Assembly: GCF_019263805.1 (NCBI RefSeq)
Contig: NZ_CP079195.1
Span: 2,653,001-2,717,000, forward strand
Source of the DNA: Polaribacter sp. NJDZ03
GTDB taxonomy: Bacteria; Bacteroidota; Bacteroidia; Flavobacteriales; Flavobacteriaceae
Direction: 5' to 3'
DNA length: 64,000 bases
Under the pieces are notes generated by a model. It ran no database searches. It saw only the letters and a list, made by a program, of their open reading frames with translations, and was not told the DNA's origin. Below, in pieces: positions 45,401 to 55,748 of the stretch (position 1 is its first letter; the number at the start of each line of letters is the position of its first letter). The translations under genes were made by a program, and so were the position numbers.

Positions 45401-45739
45401 TTATGAGTTTTTGATAATTGCTACCAAAATACGTATTAACTCTTCACACTTATTATTCAATTCAGCTGGTACTTTTCTACCTGTTGATTCTAAAATTTCT
45501 AACCAATATTTGGTTTCATTAGCTTCTTTTAAAGCAATACCAAATTTGTATTTAAAATCTTTTTTACTAACTCCTCTTTGTGCTTCTCTTGTATTGGCTC
45601 CAATACTTGTTCCGCTTCTTATTAATTGAGATGCTAATTCAAAATCTTTATTTTCTTTAAGAGTATCACAATATTTAACTATTTCGCAAGCAAACTGAAA
45701 GCTTTTAATTCTTATAGGGCTTTCAGTTAACTTACTCAT
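45401..45739 (-). CDS. Four-helix-bundle protein (23S rRNA intervening-sequence protein family)
   Basis: 112 residues. The segments FQFACEIVKYCDTLKENKDF, ELASQLIRSGTSIGANTREA, SKKDFKYKFGIALKEANETK and YWLEILE are the IVP/four-helix-bundle signature. Family members occur inside 23S rRNA intervening sequences and as free-standing genes; their function is unclear. Here the gene stands between atpA and atpG. Short repeats of ACTCATAACT lie between it and atpG (45378-45411), with similar fragments beyond its start, suggesting that it was inserted as a unit. Confidence 0.93.
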   Translation of the reverse strand: MSKLTESPIRIKSFQFACEIVKYCDTLKENKDFELASQLIRSGTSIGANTREAQRGVSKKDFKYKFGIALKEANETKYWLEILESTGRKVPAELNNKCEELIRILVAIIKNS

Positions 45740-45769
45740 AATTCATCGCTCTAAACTCTTAACTAGTCT

Positions 45770-47347
45770 TTATGCAAAATGTTTAGAAATTTCAGAAGCT
45801 GCTGCTTCTAAAACTGCAATTGTTTCTGGTGTTAATTTACCAGACTTTAATGTATCTAAAGTATCTCTATGTTTTGCGTTTAAGAAATCGATGTAATCTC
45901 TCTCAAATTTCTTAACTTGATTTACAGGTACATCTCTTAATAAGTTTTTAGAACCTGCATAGATAATTGCAACTTGATCTTCTACTGAGAAAGGATCATT
46001 TTGAGCTTGCTTTAAAATTTCAACGTTACGTTGTCCTTTAGAAATTACACTCATTGTAGCTGCATCTAAATCAGAACCAAACTTTGCAAACGCTTCTAAT
46101 TCACGGTATTGAGCTTGATCTAATTTTAATGTACCAGATACTTTTTTCATTGCTTTAATCTGAGCGTTACCACCAACACGAGATACAGAAATACCTACGT
46201 TAATTGCTGGACGAACACCAGAGTTAAATAAATCTCCATCTAAGAAAATTTGTCCATCTGTAATCGAAATTACGTTTGTTGGAATATATGCTGAAACGTC
46301 TCCTGCTTGTGTTTCAATAATTGGTAATGCAGTTAAAGAACCTCCACCTTTTACAATTCCTTTTAAAGAATCTGGTAAATCGTTCATTTCACTAGCAATT
46401 TTATCATCATTGATTAATTTTGCAGCACGTTCTAATAATCTAGAGTGTAAGTAAAATACATCACCAGGATATGCCTCACGTCCTGGAGGTCTTCTTAATA
46501 ATAAAGAAATCTCACGGTATGCAACTGCTTGTTTAGATAAATCATCAAAAACAATTAAAGCTGGTCTACCAGTATCTCTAAAAAATTCTCCAATTGCAGC
46601 TCCAGCAAATGGTGCATATACTTGCATTGCTGCAGGATCTGATGCATTTGCTGCTACGATTGTAGTATAAGACATTGCGCCTTTTTCTTCTAACATGTTT
46701 GCAATTGCTGCAACAGTAGAAGCTTTTTGACCAATAGCTACATATATACAATATACTGGTTCACCAGCATCGTAAAATTCTTTTTGATTTAAAATAGTAT
46801 CAATAGCAACGGTAGATTTACCAGTTTGTCTATCTCCAATGATTAACTCACGTTGTCCACGTCCAACAGGAATCATTGCATCAATAGATTTAATACCAGT
46901 TTGTAATGGTTCAGTTACTGGCTCTCTATAAATAACACCAGGAGCTCTACGCTCTAAAGGCATTTGATACGTTTTACCTGTAATTGGTCCTTTACCATCA
47001 ATAGGGTTACCTAAAGTATCTACAACACGTCCAACAACGCCTTCACCTGCTTGTAAAGAGGCAATACGTTCTGTACGTTTAACGTTAGATCCTTCTCTAA
47101 TAGAAGTTGATGCACCTAATAAAACAACACCTACATTGTCTTCTTCTAAGTTTAATACAATACCTTCTAATCCATTATCGAATTCTACTAATTCACCATA
47201 TTGAACGTTAGAAAGACCGTAAACACGAGCAATTCCATCTCCTACTTGTAAAACAGTACCTACTTCGTTTAAAGTAGCTTTTGCTTCAAAATTTGTTAAC
47301 TGTTGCTTTAAAATTGCTGATACTTCAGCTGGTTTGATACTTGCCAT
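45770..47347 (-). CDS. atpA: ATP synthase F1 subunit alpha
   Basis: 525 residues. The N-terminal crown ([20 protein letters not shown]), the Walker A GDRQTGKS at about 170-177, [13 protein letters not shown] and the [19 protein letters not shown] segment are intact. It is the non-catalytic nucleotide-binding subunit of the hexamer. It follows atpH by 21 bases. The catalytic beta and the epsilon subunits (atpD, atpC) are not in this window, as is normal in Bacteroidota. Confidence 0.98.
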   Translation of the reverse strand: MASIKPAEVSAILKQQLTNFEAKATLNEVGTVLQVGDGIARVYGLSNVQYGELVEFDNGLEGIVLNLEEDNVGVVLLGASTSIREGSNVKRTERIASLQAGEGVVGRVVDTLGNPIDGKGPITGKTYQMPLERRAPGVIYREPVTEPLQTGIKSIDAMIPVGRGQRELIIGDRQTGKSTVAIDTILNQKEFYDAGEPVYCIYVAIGQKASTVAAIANMLEEKGAMSYTTIVAANASDPAAMQVYAPFAGAAIGEFFRDTGRPALIVFDDLSKQAVAYREISLLLRRPPGREAYPGDVFYLHSRLLERAAKLINDDKIASEMNDLPDSLKGIVKGGGSLTALPIIETQAGDVSAYIPTNVISITDGQIFLDGDLFNSGVRPAINVGISVSRVGGNAQIKAMKKVSGTLKLDQAQYRELEAFAKFGSDLDAATMSVISKGQRNVEILKQAQNDPFSVEDQVAIIYAGSKNLLRDVPVNQVKKFERDYIDFLNAKHRDTLDTLKSGKLTPETIAVLEAAASEISKHFA

Positions 47348-47368
47348 CTTTTATAATTTGATGTATAA

Positions 47369-47926
47369 TTAAATTTTTGGAATAAAATGACTGTTGTCAA
47401 ATTCCTTTTTCAATTCGTATAAATAATTAGAGATACTTGCATCATATTGCACATCTCCCACACGTAAAATAAATCCTCCTAAAATATCTGGATTAACTAC
47501 GTTCTCTATATTAGCTTCGTCTCCTGTTAAAGATACTATCTTAGCTAAAATTTTCTTTTCTATCTCTTCAGTTAAAGGAACTGCTGTAGTTACCTTTGCT
47601 ACTTTTATATTCTTATCAAAATCATAAATAATAGCATATTGCTTTGCAATACTAAGAAGCATTGATATTCTTTTATTATCTTGTAATAAATGAAACAAGC
47701 CAAGTGTAATATTGTTTACTTTACCTTCAAACAAAGCTTTTAAAACTTTTGTTTTTTCTGATGGTTTAACAATAGGACTTTTTAGCATTACTTCAAAAGT
47801 TTCATTTTCAGAAATTGTACTAGCTATCAATAACATATCGTCATTTACGGCAGTTTCTTCTTTTGAATCTTTAGCAAGATTTAAAATTGCTTTTGCATAA
47901 CGTATTGCTGCTCTTGCGTTTTTCAT
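47369..47926 (-). CDS. atpH: ATP synthase F1 subunit delta
   Basis: 185 residues. The N-terminal helical bundle (ARAAIRYAKAILNLAKDSKE), VMLKSPIVKPSEKTKVLKAL and the C-terminal VNPDILGGFILRVGDVQYDA segment match OSCP/delta, which links the peripheral stalk to F1. It lies seven bases after atpF. Confidence 0.95.
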   Translation of the reverse strand: MKNARAAIRYAKAILNLAKDSKEETAVNDDMLLIASTISENETFEVMLKSPIVKPSEKTKVLKALFEGKVNNITLGLFHLLQDNKRISMLLSIAKQYAIIYDFDKNIKVAKVTTAVPLTEEIEKKILAKIVSLTGDEANIENVVNPDILGGFILRVGDVQYDASISNYLYELKKEFDNSHFIPKI

Positions 47927-47933
47927 GCTTAAA

Positions 47934-48434
47934 TTAGTTTAAAGTAACATCTTTTAAAAGTCCTTCAACTAATTCTAGTTGATCTTTTTTATTAGATAAT
48001 TCTTTTTTAATTACTGATTCTGCGATACCAATAGATAATTCGGCAACGTTTTTCTTAATATCGGCTATAGCAGCTTGCTTTTCTTGCTGAATTGATGCTT
48101 GTGCTTTTTCTATTAATTTAGAAGTAACTTCTTTTGCATCTTCTTTTGCTTCTGCTAGCATATTATCTCTAATATCTCTAGCATCTTTCATCATTGCTTC
48201 TCTTTCTGCTCTAGCTTCTTTTAATAATTTCTCATTATCTGCTTGTAGATTTTGCATTTCTTTACGTGCATTTTCTGCAGCTTCTAATGCATCTTCTATA
48301 CCTGTTTCTCTTTCTTCTAAAGAGTTTAGAATTGGCTTCCAAGCAAATTTTTTCATCAAAATTAATAAGATAATTAAGATTACTACTTGCATTGCAAATA
48401 AGCCTGGTGAAAAGTCGTTTAATAAAGTTTCCAT
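47934..48434 (-). CDS. atpF: ATP synthase F0 subunit b
   Basis: 166 residues. One N-terminal helix (GLFAMQVVILIILLILMKKF) is followed by AWKPILNSLEERE and a long charged coiled coil (ENARKEMQNLQADNEKLLKE). It dimerises as the peripheral stalk. Confidence 0.96.
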   Translation of the reverse strand: METLLNDFSPGLFAMQVVILIILLILMKKFAWKPILNSLEERETGIEDALEAAENARKEMQNLQADNEKLLKEARAEREAMMKDARDIRDNMLAEAKEDAKEVTSKLIEKAQASIQQEKQAAIADIKKNVAELSIGIAESVIKKELSNKKDQLELVEGLLKDVTLN

Positions 48435-48528
48435 TCTATTTACTAATTATATTGTTCTTTGTTTAATTTAAAAACACTTTCTGTAACCAACCGTTACAGA
48501 AATGTGTTTTCGTTTTTTTTTGAGAAAA

Positions 48529-48729
<201 letters not shown>

Positions 48730-48791
48730 TTAAATATATTAATTAAACAAATTCTAATACTCTTTTTTGATACTTGGTTTGCACCAAGGTT

Positions 48792-49925
48792 TTAGTGGTG
48801 GTCATGTTCTTCAACAGCCATTCCAATAAATAATGATGATAACATTGTAAAAATGTATGCTTGTAAAAAGGCTACTAAGATTTCTATAACCATTATAAAC
48901 AAAGCCAATGCTAAAGACATTCCTGTAGATGCTACTGGTCCGAATGCTTCTTTCATTGTTACCATTAATGCAATTAAACTCATTACAATAAAGTGACCCG
49001 CAGTAATGTTTGCGAATAAACGTACAAGTAATGAAAACGGTTTAATTAAAATAAAACCTGCTAATTCTATAACTGCTAATATAGGTCTTAAAATATAAGG
49101 TACACCTGGCATCCATAATGTGTGCATCCAAAAATCTTTTGTACCATTTACTAAATAGATTACCATTGTAAATAATGCCAATGCTAATGTAACAGCAATT
49201 TGACCCGTAACGTTAAATCCAAATGGAGTTAAACCTAATAAGTTTAAAATCCAGATAAAGAAAAACACGGTTAATAAAAAGCCCGTAAATTTTTTGTATT
49301 TTTTCTCACCAATGTTTGGTCTTGCAATTTCGTCTCTAACGTATAAAACCAATGGTTCTAAAACACGACTAAAACCTATTGGTATTTTTCTAAATTTATA
49401 TTGTTTTGCCAATCTAGAGAATCCTAAGAACATTAAAAAACCTGCAAATAAAATACCTACAACAGATTTAGTGATAGAAAAATCTAAAACTTTACTAGCG
49501 TTTGTAGCATGATGAGCATCGTCAAAAGAAACTGTTGCAGCTCCGTTTTCTAACTCGTAAATTTTACTGTGTATTTTTGCGAATTTTAATCCGTTTTTTT
49601 CTACAATTACATGTCCATCATCATTATGATGGAATGCAGATGACATAAAAGTAACTAAACCTTCTGTAGTCCAAACAATAACAGGAAGCGGAAAACCTAC
49701 ATGTTTTCTTTCATTGGCATCATTTGTGTAAGAGTAAAATGCGAAATCATGAGAATCTTTAAGGTGATGCTCTATATAAGCTTTTACCTCTTCTTTGGTG
49801 TTTACTTGTCCGCCGTCGTTTTGGTCGTCGATTTTTTTACCTGATTCAAATGCGAAACTTGTAGTTGTAATAAGAGCTATTACAGCTATTGTAAGAAATT
49901 TGATTGTTTTTTGTGCAATACCCAT
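48792..49925 (-). CDS. atpB: ATP synthase F0 subunit a with Bacteroidota N-terminal extension
   Basis: 377 residues, more than 100 longer than E. coli AtpB. A signal-like helix (IKFLTIAVIALITTTSFAF) and an extracytoplasmic domain rich in His and Asp (about 26-150) precede the usual helices. The essential Arg is in SLLVRLFANITAGH, and the C-terminal FLQAYIFTMLSSLFIGMAVE is conserved. It forms the proton half-channels against the c ring. The extension is common in Bacteroidota; its role is unknown. Confidence 0.96.
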   Translation of the reverse strand: MGIAQKTIKFLTIAVIALITTTSFAFESGKKIDDQNDGGQVNTKEEVKAYIEHHLKDSHDFAFYSYTNDANERKHVGFPLPVIVWTTEGLVTFMSSAFHHNDDGHVIVEKNGLKFAKIHSKIYELENGAATVSFDDAHHATNASKVLDFSITKSVVGILFAGFLMFLGFSRLAKQYKFRKIPIGFSRVLEPLVLYVRDEIARPNIGEKKYKKFTGFLLTVFFFIWILNLLGLTPFGFNVTGQIAVTLALALFTMVIYLVNGTKDFWMHTLWMPGVPYILRPILAVIELAGFILIKPFSLLVRLFANITAGHFIVMSLIALMVTMKEAFGPVASTGMSLALALFIMVIEILVAFLQAYIFTMLSSLFIGMAVEEHDHH

Positions 49926-50006
49926 TTTTAAAATACGCTTTCTAAATTTGCCGCAAAGGTATGTAATTAATCAAATACTTACACCCTTTTTTTTGGCTAT
50001 TTTTCT

Positions 50007-50396
50007 TTATTGTTTTTTGTTCAGTAATTTAGCTACAAAAAAAGCATCTGTTGATAAAAAAATAACTGTTGGAATTAACAAAGATAGTTTTTCTGTTACA
50101 GATAGTGTTTCCTTTACAAATAGGGTGTCGTAGAAAGCTAATTTAAACAATATTAATTTAATAAAAATGGCACCAAGATATATGTAACTTAATTTTTGTT
50201 TGAACTTATCAACAAATGAAAATGCCACAAAATTAGTACAAACCAATATAGAGAAACCAACATTAAATTCGTAGATTTCTACTAGTTTAAAGTGCAATAT
50301 TAGTCCTTGTTTTTCTATTAAATAACTATGGCTAAAGAAACATATAATAAAAAGTAAGGCTAAGGTAATGCAATACGTAATAACAATTTTAATCAT
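50007..50396 (-). CDS. Small membrane protein of the ATP synthase operon (AtpI-like position)
   Basis: 129 residues with four predicted helices (about 5-25, 47-63, 70-90 and 105-123). No strong motif. It sits between atpZ-like and atpB where AtpI-type assembly proteins are encoded. The overlap of eight bases with the preceding gene indicates coupling. It is probably an assembly or Mg2+-related accessory protein; this is inference from position. Confidence 0.8.
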   Translation of the reverse strand: MIKIVITYCITLALLFIICFFSHSYLIEKQGLILHFKLVEIYEFNVGFSILVCTNFVAFSFVDKFKQKLSYIYLGAIFIKLILFKLAFYDTLFVKETLSVTEKLSLLIPTVIFLSTDAFFVAKLLNKKQ

Positions 50397-50607
50397 TAAT
50401 TTTATTGGCTTGTTTTATTAACGAATAGGTAGCTACAAAGATGGCAAATAATGTTATTGTTTCTGTTAAGAAAGAAGTTTTAAATTTTATGTCTAACCAT
50501 TTTCCTAACAAGAAGCCTAAATAAATAGTTATCCCCATTTGCAAACCCGCACCAGAGAGTCTTATTGCTTTATTAAGCGGTTTTTTCTGATCGGTTTTTT
50601 TTGTCAT
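50389..50607 (-). CDS. AtpZ/AtpI family protein
   Basis: 72 residues with two helices (LQMGITIYLGFLLGKWLDIK and TETITLFAIFVATYSLIK). The charged loop between them matches the AtpZ family linked to ATP synthase operons. AtpZ/AtpI proteins assist c-ring assembly and form a Ca2+/Mg2+ path. It overlaps both neighbours, so translation is coupled. Confidence 0.85.
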   Translation of the reverse strand: MTKKTDQKKPLNKAIRLSGAGLQMGITIYLGFLLGKWLDIKFKTSFLTETITLFAIFVATYSLIKQANKIND

Positions 50608-50986
50608 TACTAGAATTTAATTCTTTTACAGCTCCTTTCATAGTACAGGTTGCATTAAATGTAGCACCTGGTTCTACAGATAGTTTGCCTATTATTACCT
50701 CTCCAGTAATGTTTGCATTCGTTTTTACGGTTAGCGTGTTTGATACTAAAAGATTTCCAGAAAACTTACCTTCTATATCTGCGTTGGTACATTCTATTTT
50801 TCCTTTTATATAGCCTTCTGTACCAATAATAACTCTTCCATTTGTAACTAAGGTTCCTTCTAATGAGCCATCAATTCTAAAATCGCCATCAGATTTAATG
50901 TCGCCAACAATTTTTGTGTTTTTAGCTAAAACATTTCTTTCCATAACTTTTTTATTTAGTGGTTGTTTACTTTTACTATTAAACAT
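50573..50986 (-). CDS. Bactofilin (polymer-forming cytoskeletal protein)
   Basis: 137 residues. The central domain (about 18-115) is a right-handed beta helix with repeating GxI/V turns (NTKIVGDIKSDGDFRIDGSL, GRVIIGTEGYIKGKIECTNA, NITGEVIIGKLSVEPGATFN). Short flexible tails flank it, as is usual for bactofilins. They polymerise at the membrane and scaffold cell-shape or motility machinery. It starts one base after sprE and overlaps the AtpZ-like gene by 35 bases. Confidence 0.92.
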   Translation of the reverse strand: MFNSKSKQPLNKKVMERNVLAKNTKIVGDIKSDGDFRIDGSLEGTLVTNGRVIIGTEGYIKGKIECTNADIEGKFSGNLLVSNTLTVKTNANITGEVIIGKLSVEPGATFNATCTMKGAVKELNSSNDKKNRSEKTA

Positions 50987-50987
50987 C

Positions 50988-53213
50988 TTATTTATTTAAT
51001 TGTTTGATTATCTCTTTTGCTTTTTTCCCTTCTTCTGTATTTCCGTAATTAACAGCTACAAAATCTAGAGCTGTTTTATAAGTCTCTATATCTTGGTGTT
51101 TCCCTATAGCATAGGCTTTTAAGAGCTCGAATTTCGGTAATAGTTTCGAGTCTTGTAGCGTTGGTAGTAATGCATCTATTTTAAGAACTGTTTCTTTAAA
51201 CTTACTTTCATTATATAGATAATACATTTCTTTATAAGATTCTTCAATTTCATTTTTAGAAACGGCATCATCAAGCGGTTTGTTTGGGTGTTTAATTACT
51301 TGTGCAAACTTTGTAGTAGGGTAGTCTGTAAGAATTATATTTTTATGTTCATTTGTTTTTATAGCATTGCCTAGGTCATTATAAATTTGATATAAATGCC
51401 AATTAATTGGTAACACTAATTCTTTACTTGGGTTTAAGTTATTAACTCTTTCTAAGCGCTCAAGTGCTAGCCTTATATCTTTAAATTGTTCTTTATAAAT
51501 AACACCTAATTCGTATAAAGCTTTATTTCTGTTAATATTTAAAGTATCTATTTTTTCTTTTTCTGAAGGGATTGTTTCTAAATAACTTGCCAAGTCGTAG
51601 CGTAAATTTTTGGTGTTTACAACTATAGAATCTTGTTCTGTTGTGTTTGTGCCAATAGTACCAGACCATCTCCAATTATCTTCTAAAACTCTATTTCCCC
51701 ATATTTTTTCAAATTCTGATTTACCAAAACTTATAGATTGAGAATTGTAGAAATACCATTTTCCTTTGTTGTTCGATTTTAATTGATTTCCGCCAAATGT
51801 ATCACCAAAGGCTTGTTGGTTTAGTTTTAACTGAGCAGCTTCTTCGTCTTTCTTTTTTAAGTTGTCTATATATTTTTGAAAAAAAGCTTCTTGTGCTGGT
51901 TTAGAAAGTGCTACAATTTTTAAAATACTATCATTTTCAGAAACCGTTTTTTCAAAATTAATTAAAGAAGCTAAATTTTTATGCTTTCTTTTAATACGTC
52001 TAAACCTTAAATTTAAAGTGTCAGCAGCAATGTTTATAATACTGTCATAATAAGAACTTGCTACGATGTATTCTGAATTTTTATAATTGATGTTCCCTAA
52101 TTTTTCGTAAGTAAATGTTTTCTGTTTTACATTATCAGATTCAGCTCTAAGAGATTTATTGTAATAATCTACCGCTAAATTTATGCTATCGTTTTGCTCG
52201 TGTAAAAAACCAACCTGATAATACAATTCATCTAAATAAGGTCTGTTTTCTCTTTCTTTAATTAAGTCTTGCATTTTCTCTAAAATGAAAGCGGAAGTAG
52301 AATCGCTCGTAGAATTTTTTGCCAATTCTATATGAGCATGCATTTTGTATTTGTAAGGTGCTTTCTTAAAGTTGATAATTTTATTGAATGCTAAGGATGC
52401 GGAATCTTTTTTATTTTCTGAACTATAAATCTGACCTAAAACAAAGAGGTTTCTAGCACCTTGGTTTCTATTCTTTAGGGTTTCTGTAGATTTAATTAAG
52501 TATTTTTTTGCATTGTCTATGCTGTCAGATTTTATATAGGCCATCGCCAAAGCGGTGTACCCTTGTTCTCTAATTACTTCTGGTAAATCTACTTCTAAGG
52601 TGTCTTTTACTTTAAGAAGTAAGTTCATAGATTCAATAGCAAACTCTTCATTATCATTTCTAATATTTGCTTTTGCTCTCCATATTTTAGTTTCTGCAAT
52701 TAAATCTGCATCCGGATACGTAGCAATTACATAATTAAATGCTTCTATGGCAGGTATAAAACGTTGTTCATAATAACGTGCTTTTCCTAATAATAGATAC
52801 GCATCATCAATTTGTCTGTTGCGCTCTACATCTTTAATATTCATTCCGTGTTTTTGGATTGCTTTTACAGCTTTTTCTTCTGCAATACCAAAAGGAGTGG
52901 TGGCTTTATCTTCTTCGTTTCCGTTGTCATCATTAAAACCAGCACCCATACCAGTATTTAGATTTGGTATGGTAACTTTGTCTTCTTCAAATTTAATAGG
53001 TTCTATAGGTATTTGTGTAAACCAATCATCTTTATAGCCTTCGTTAATGTCTTCAATTCCTTTATTAAAAGCTTCTTTACCATTAAACAACACATTGTAC
53101 TTTGTGTTTAAGGCATGCCAGTTTCTACTAATTACAGTATCTTTTCTTGTGCTACAAGAGTTTATAACTGAAAATACAGCAATTGCTAAAACTATTTTTT
53201 TGGTGTAATTCAC
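50988..53213 (-). CDS. sprE: SprE/PorW family gliding and T9SS lipoprotein
   Basis: 741 residues. The type II signal KKIVLAIAVFSVINSC gives a lipidated Cys near 20. Family segments follow (WHALNTKYNVLFNGKEAFNK, IDDAYLLLGKARYYEQRFIP) and TPR-like repeats through to the end. SprE/PorW is needed for gliding and type IX secretion, joining the trans-envelope machine to outer-membrane parts. It is the first gene of the long operon that contains bactofilin and the ATP synthase genes. It is somewhat shorter than the F. johnsoniae protein as I recall it. Confidence 0.88.
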   Translation of the reverse strand: MNYTKKIVLAIAVFSVINSCSTRKDTVISRNWHALNTKYNVLFNGKEAFNKGIEDINEGYKDDWFTQIPIEPIKFEEDKVTIPNLNTGMGAGFNDDNGNEEDKATTPFGIAEEKAVKAIQKHGMNIKDVERNRQIDDAYLLLGKARYYEQRFIPAIEAFNYVIATYPDADLIAETKIWRAKANIRNDNEEFAIESMNLLLKVKDTLEVDLPEVIREQGYTALAMAYIKSDSIDNAKKYLIKSTETLKNRNQGARNLFVLGQIYSSENKKDSASLAFNKIINFKKAPYKYKMHAHIELAKNSTSDSTSAFILEKMQDLIKERENRPYLDELYYQVGFLHEQNDSINLAVDYYNKSLRAESDNVKQKTFTYEKLGNINYKNSEYIVASSYYDSIINIAADTLNLRFRRIKRKHKNLASLINFEKTVSENDSILKIVALSKPAQEAFFQKYIDNLKKKDEEAAQLKLNQQAFGDTFGGNQLKSNNKGKWYFYNSQSISFGKSEFEKIWGNRVLEDNWRWSGTIGTNTTEQDSIVVNTKNLRYDLASYLETIPSEKEKIDTLNINRNKALYELGVIYKEQFKDIRLALERLERVNNLNPSKELVLPINWHLYQIYNDLGNAIKTNEHKNIILTDYPTTKFAQVIKHPNKPLDDAVSKNEIEESYKEMYYLYNESKFKETVLKIDALLPTLQDSKLLPKFELLKAYAIGKHQDIETYKTALDFVAVNYGNTEEGKKAKEIIKQLNK

Positions 53214-53327
53214 ACAGATATATCTTGATTAAACAACTAATTTTTAAAGTAAGAAACTCTTATTTAAACTAAAATCTATCGAAAATAGTATAAATTGATG
53301 TGTAAAAATAGTAATAAATTAAGAATA

Positions 53328-54029
53328 CTAAGCTTCTACAGAAAAATAGCTTTCTAATTCCTCTAAAGTTTCTGTAGATGTTTCTAAATCTTTTACCACA
53401 TTACCCTTGTCTAAAACTACAATTCGCTCACAAACTTCGGTTACGTGGGTTAAATCGTGACTAGAAATTAAAACGGTAATATCTCTGTTTTCGGTTAACT
53501 TTTTAATAATCGTTTTTAATCTTATTTGTGTGGTTGGATCTAAATTAGCAAAAGGTTCGTCTAGAATTACAACTTTAGGATTTCCCATTAACGCAGCAAC
53601 AATTCCGGCTTTTTTCTGATTTCCTTTACTTAAATCTCTCAAGTATTTTTTCTTTCCGGTAATTTCTCCATTAAAAAAGTCATCAAACTGAGTTAGAAAA
53701 GATGTTACATCTGCTTTGTTCATGCCGCGTAAATCTCCAATAAAATCGAAATATTCTTCTGCAGTTAAATAACCAATTAAAAAAGATTCATCTAAAAAAG
53801 AACCTGTAAAGTTTTTCCAATCTTCACTTTGGTTTACAACAATTTTATGGTTTGTAATACTCCCTGTTGTAGGTCTAATTAAATCTAAAAGTATATTAAA
53901 CAAAGTTGTTTTTCCTGCGCCGTTATTACCTACTAAACCAAAGCTTTGTCCGGTAGGTATTTCTACTGATGTTACATTTAAAACTTCTGTTTTTCCGTAT
54001 TTTTTAGTAATTGTATCTATTGTAATCAT
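53328..54029 (-). CDS. ABC transporter ATP-binding protein
   Basis: 233 residues. Walker A GNNGAGKT, Q-loop region LDESFLIGYL, signature LSKGNQKKAG, Walker B KVVILDEPFANLD and the switch His in ISSHDL are intact. It is encoded 20 bases after the DUF5687 permease and energises it. It resembles the CcmA/NatA group. Confidence 0.94.
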   Translation of the reverse strand: MITIDTITKKYGKTEVLNVTSVEIPTGQSFGLVGNNGAGKTTLFNILLDLIRPTTGSITNHKIVVNQSEDWKNFTGSFLDESFLIGYLTAEEYFDFIGDLRGMNKADVTSFLTQFDDFFNGEITGKKKYLRDLSKGNQKKAGIVAALMGNPKVVILDEPFANLDPTTQIRLKTIIKKLTENRDITVLISSHDLTHVTEVCERIVVLDKGNVVKDLETSTETLEELESYFSVEA

Positions 54030-54049
54030 TTGTATATTTTAAAGTTAAA

Positions 54050-55516
54050 TTATGCTTCTTTACCAAAAGCGTTAATCATAACATATTTGTCTTTTATATA
54101 TTTTTTTTCGATAAAATTCATCACATAATTTTTTAAAGTAAACCCTAAAATACCTACTAATGCAATGGCAATAATACCTGCGTTAAAGTTAATTAGTGTG
54201 CTAAAAGCCCAAAATAATAACATTGGGATGCCCATTATTGGTATAACAACTAAAAATTGAGTGGCGCTTGTACCTTGTGTGTTTCCAAAACCTCCTTTTG
54301 TTAAATCTATTCTTTTTCTATTAAAAGAACCGGCATATAATAAAAACAGTGAGTTAAAACCAATATTAAAAATAGCACCGGCTGTAATCATTAAAAAAAT
54401 ATCCAGTCCGTAGTATAAATACGGAAAACTTAAAACATATAAAATGGTAGTCATTGTAACCATTAAAACCCATTTAGATTCTAAAAACTTACGGTATCTA
54501 AAACTTTGACTCATTAACATTTTATAATGCGAGCTGTCCCAAGCTGGAATAAATTGGCCGTAATTTAAAGTAAAACCTCCCGTAATAAAAAGGGATGCAA
54601 AAATTAACATTGCTGGCATATCTGCGTACGTTTTTCCTGAAAAGAATATCATTCCGTAAAAAAGAAATAAAAACGACATTAAAAATACCGTTTTCGTTCT
54701 TTTGTTTCTCCAAATTAAACGAATATCATTTTTTATAAACGGAGCAACATCACCTAATCTATCAGTAAAAGATAAATCTGCAGATTTTGCTTCTTCTACT
54801 TTAGTAGCAACTGCTTCATCTAAATACACTTGGTTGCGTAATTGTTTGTAATTTAATTGATATAAAAATGCCAAAATTGCAACGCCAACCAATGCGTAAA
54901 TTGGGTTTTGATAAATTGAGTTGAAGATTGCGCCTCCATAACCAACTACATTAAAAATTTCGAACTTCTGTAAACCAATTAAACTTACCAATATTGCACC
55001 AATAATTAGTAATGCTTTGTTGTTTTTGTTGATTAAAAAATTTAAAAAATTAGAAGATTGAATAATTAAAATCATGGTTGCTAGCCAACCTAAAACACCT
55101 GCTGTATTATAACCTTCTTTTATTAATATAATTGAGAACGGAATGTAAAAGAAAAGACTTAATATATTAAAAACTGAAAAGATAGACTTCCCTAAAACGT
55201 AATGTACTAACTTACTTTTTGGAATTGGTAAAATAAGTAGCGGTTTAATATTCATGATAGGTAATTTCTGCATTAAATACCGAACAATTAAATCTGCAAG
55301 AATTGCAAAAAGTAAATAAGAATTTACCAATTCTAAAGGATCTGATGCTGGGAATTCTTTCTTTAAAAGATAATAGCCTCCAATTCCTACTGTTAAAAAA
55401 GCGACTAAAAAATACAAGACAAAGAAGCCCATAAGTATTTTTAGTGCAATTCCTTTTTGCCAATGAGAAGAACGGAAATATTGTTTCCATTCTAGCTTTA
55501 AAAAATGTAAAATCAT
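54050..55516 (-). CDS. DUF5687 family ABC-type membrane protein
   Basis: 488 residues with about 12 membrane helices (for example ILMGFFVLYFLVAFLTVGIG, IILIQSSNFLNFLINKNNKA, LLIIGAILVSLIGLQKFEIF). Its N-terminus LKLEWKQYFRSSHWQKGIAL is typical of DUF5687. It pairs with the ATPase that follows. Function unknown: an ABC-2-like exporter. Confidence 0.9.
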   Translation of the reverse strand: MILHFLKLEWKQYFRSSHWQKGIALKILMGFFVLYFLVAFLTVGIGGYYLLKKEFPASDPLELVNSYLLFAILADLIVRYLMQKLPIMNIKPLLILPIPKSKLVHYVLGKSIFSVFNILSLFFYIPFSIILIKEGYNTAGVLGWLATMILIIQSSNFLNFLINKNNKALLIIGAILVSLIGLQKFEIFNVVGYGGAIFNSIYQNPIYALVGVAILAFLYQLNYKQLRNQVYLDEAVATKVEEAKSADLSFTDRLGDVAPFIKNDIRLIWRNKRTKTVFLMSFLFLFYGMIFFSGKTYADMPAMLIFASLFITGGFTLNYGQFIPAWDSSHYKMLMSQSFRYRKFLESKWVLMVTMTTILYVLSFPYLYYGLDIFLMITAGAIFNIGFNSLFLLYAGSFNRKRIDLTKGGFGNTQGTSATQFLVVIPIMGIPMLLFWAFSTLINFNAGIIAIALVGILGFTLKNYVMNFIEKKYIKDKYVMINAFGKEA

Positions 55517-55589
55517 AAGTTTGGGTAATTAGTTTGATTGATAATAAGTAGTTTAGAAATGGATTTTGTTACAGATTATTAAATAATTT

Positions 55590-55735
55590 CTCGCTAAGGC
55601 TCAAAGACGCAAAGTTTTGTGTTTCTTTTTCCATCTAGTTTGTCATATCTACTTTTAGTAGAAATCTCATATTATTGCTCCATTTTGTTTGTCCTTTTTT
55701 ATGAAACTTCTCTTGCTGTGGAGGTGATATTTGTA
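55590..55735. repeat. Decayed intergenic repeat fragments
   Basis: CTCGCTAAGGCTCAAAGACG and the TTTGTCATATCTACTTTTAG-type fragments resemble the common flavobacterial CGCTAAG...CAAAGACGCAAAG and TTTTGTCATTTCGAC repeats. No complete inverted structure remains. The 55517-55748 spacer holds nothing else recognisable. Confidence 0.3.
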
Positions 55736-55748
55736 TTCTATAATTTAT

